Positions 5,670-6,180 of a DNA stretch of 6,180 bases are shown here, piece by piece. The DNA is from an uncultured Fidelibacterota bacterium. Its GTDB lineage: Bacteria > Fidelibacterota > Marinisomatia > SCGC-AAA003-L08 > D37C17. Under the pieces are notes generated by a model. That model had not been told where the DNA came from, did not search any database, and saw nothing but the letters and a program-made list of their open reading frames with translations. The position numbers and the translations under genes were made by a program. The stretch lies in contig CAJWYZ010000088.1 of the NCBI GenBank assembly GCA_913049525.1, positions 1-6,180 of the forward strand. Direction: 5' to 3'. The first letter of the stretch is position 1. Each line of letters starts with the position of its first letter.

Positions 5670-6180
5670 CTATGCATCTAAAATCAGGTTCATGAGCTGA
5701 ATAACATCCAGTACGTTTATAATACCATCACCACTGAGGTCCGCTGTTTCATTATACTCTTCGGTTCCCAGTACGATATTTATCATGATGATAATATCCT
5801 GGATATTTAAAATACTATCATCATTTAGATCTCCCATGATACCTTCATCAACGGGGCAGACAAGATCCACCATGAAATCACGGGTGAATTCAACGGTGAT
5901 ATTCATATTGTCATTGGACTCATTAAAAGGATTATGATCATATCCCTCAAAGGTGTAGAGGTCACTGCTGTTTCCAAGAGAGAGCATGGTCTCATTTATC
6001 ACATAGCTGCCATACACTTGCATATTCAGTCCGAAGAGGGTAATAAGGCCGTCACCATAGGGCACTATTGTATCATCTGTACCATGGATGTTCACAATAG
6101 GCACATCGCCTGCAATGATCCAGTTATAGTCTCCCACTGCGCCACAGAGATTTATAACACCGTGAAAGTGACTGTCATAC
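5670..6180 (-). CDS. Secreted alpha/beta-hydrolase (esterase-like) with C-terminal type I dockerin-like tail; 5' partial
   Basis: The C-terminal part of a probable extracellular esterase or peptidase-like hydrolase; the frame is open to the right edge, and the GTG at 6137 is internal because conserved sequence (HGVINLCGA) continues upstream. About 169 residues are visible. HGTDDTIVPYG (32-42) carries the family's catalytic-acid region (probably Asp36), and GYDHNPF gives the likely catalytic His82. The nucleophile serine must lie outside the window. After a short beta-rich stretch come two dockerin repeats: GDLNDDSILNIQDI (from 116) and ADLSGDGIINVLDV (from 146), each with Asp/Asn/Ser/Asp calcium ligands at loop positions 1, 3, 5, 9 and 12. 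The protein ends directly after repeat 2. Substrate unknown. Probably unrelated in function to the oxidase genes downstream. Confidence 0.85.
   Translation of the reverse strand, partial: YDSHFHGVINLCGAVGDYNWIIAGDVPIVNIHGTDDTIVPYGDGLITLFGLNMQVYGSYVINETMLSLGNSSDLYTFEGYDHNPFNESNDNMNITVEFTRDFMVDLVCPVDEGIMGDLNDDSILNIQDIIIMINIVLGTEEYNETADLSGDGIINVLDVIQLMNLILDA

Noticed and set aside
5633..5680. Cytochrome c as an in-frame fusion partner of the hydrolase separated by a mutated stop
   Set aside because: The two frames are in the same phase across the TAG at 5672-5670, but the dockerin tail ends naturally there and the cytochrome has its own signal peptide and lipobox, so two genes is the better reading.
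5478..5681. Plus-strand open frame over the cytochrome c gene, and a similar one at 4025-4228 over DUF420
   Set aside because: Low-complexity translation opposite genes with clear motifs; no initiation signal.
6135..6137. GTG as start of the hydrolase/dockerin gene
   Set aside because: Conserved hydrolase sequence (HGVINLCGA) continues in frame upstream to the right edge, and no signal peptide or nucleophile serine follows the GTG.
1..6180. CRISPR array, tRNA/rRNA, insertion sequence or prophage
   Set aside because: No regularly spaced repeats, cloverleaf-like structures, transposase or integrase motifs, or terminal inverted repeats were seen; genes are packed with housekeeping-type spacing.

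Overview
The window holds seven protein genes and no RNA genes, mobile elements or CRISPR arrays. Two are cut by the window edges. Base composition leans AT, and spacing is tight throughout. The best taxonomic hint is the right-edge gene: a secreted alpha/beta-hydrolase ending in a two-repeat dockerin-like tail. From memory of family trends, such tails on non-cellulosomal secreted proteins are common in marine Candidatus Marinimicrobia (SAR406) and relatives in the Fibrobacteres-Chlorobi-Bacteroidetes (FCB) superphylum. An aerobic respiratory gene set and sparse Shine-Dalgarno motifs fit this, but the assignment is inference, not proof.

Left half, + strand (1-3741): a glutamine-synthetase-family ligase (5' end outside the window), an iron-type alcohol dehydrogenase 6 nt later, and a YbdG-type MscS channel 11 nt after that. 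The spacing suggests one transcript. The ligase looks like the PuuA/IpuC/GlnT-type gamma-glutamyl-amide synthetases rather than housekeeping GlnA. Next to an alcohol dehydrogenase, this suggests gamma-glutamylation of an amine or amino alcohol followed by oxidation of the alcohol group. The channel may simply be co-transcribed.

Right half, - strand (6180 down to 3745), read right to left: the 3' part of the dockerin-tailed hydrolase, a small monoheme cytochrome c lipoprotein, an 87-nt gap with a terminator-like hairpin and a TATAAT box, ctaB (heme O synthase), and a DUF420/CtaM-like membrane protein overlapping ctaB by 4 nt. Cytochrome c, ctaB and DUF420 all belong with a heme-copper terminal oxidase. 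CtaB makes heme O (heme A precursor), CtaM-like proteins assist oxidase maturation, and the cytochrome resembles the cytochrome c domain fused to CoxB in caa3 oxidases. No oxidase catalytic subunit is in the window.

The two halves converge with only 3 nt between stop codons. All three complete minus-strand genes lack any usable ATG and must start at TTG or another non-ATG codon. The hairpin and U-tract sit directly against the ctaB start. No wholly new system is evident. The points most worth checking are the ctaB leader, the non-ATG start cluster, and the ligase-dehydrogenase pair.
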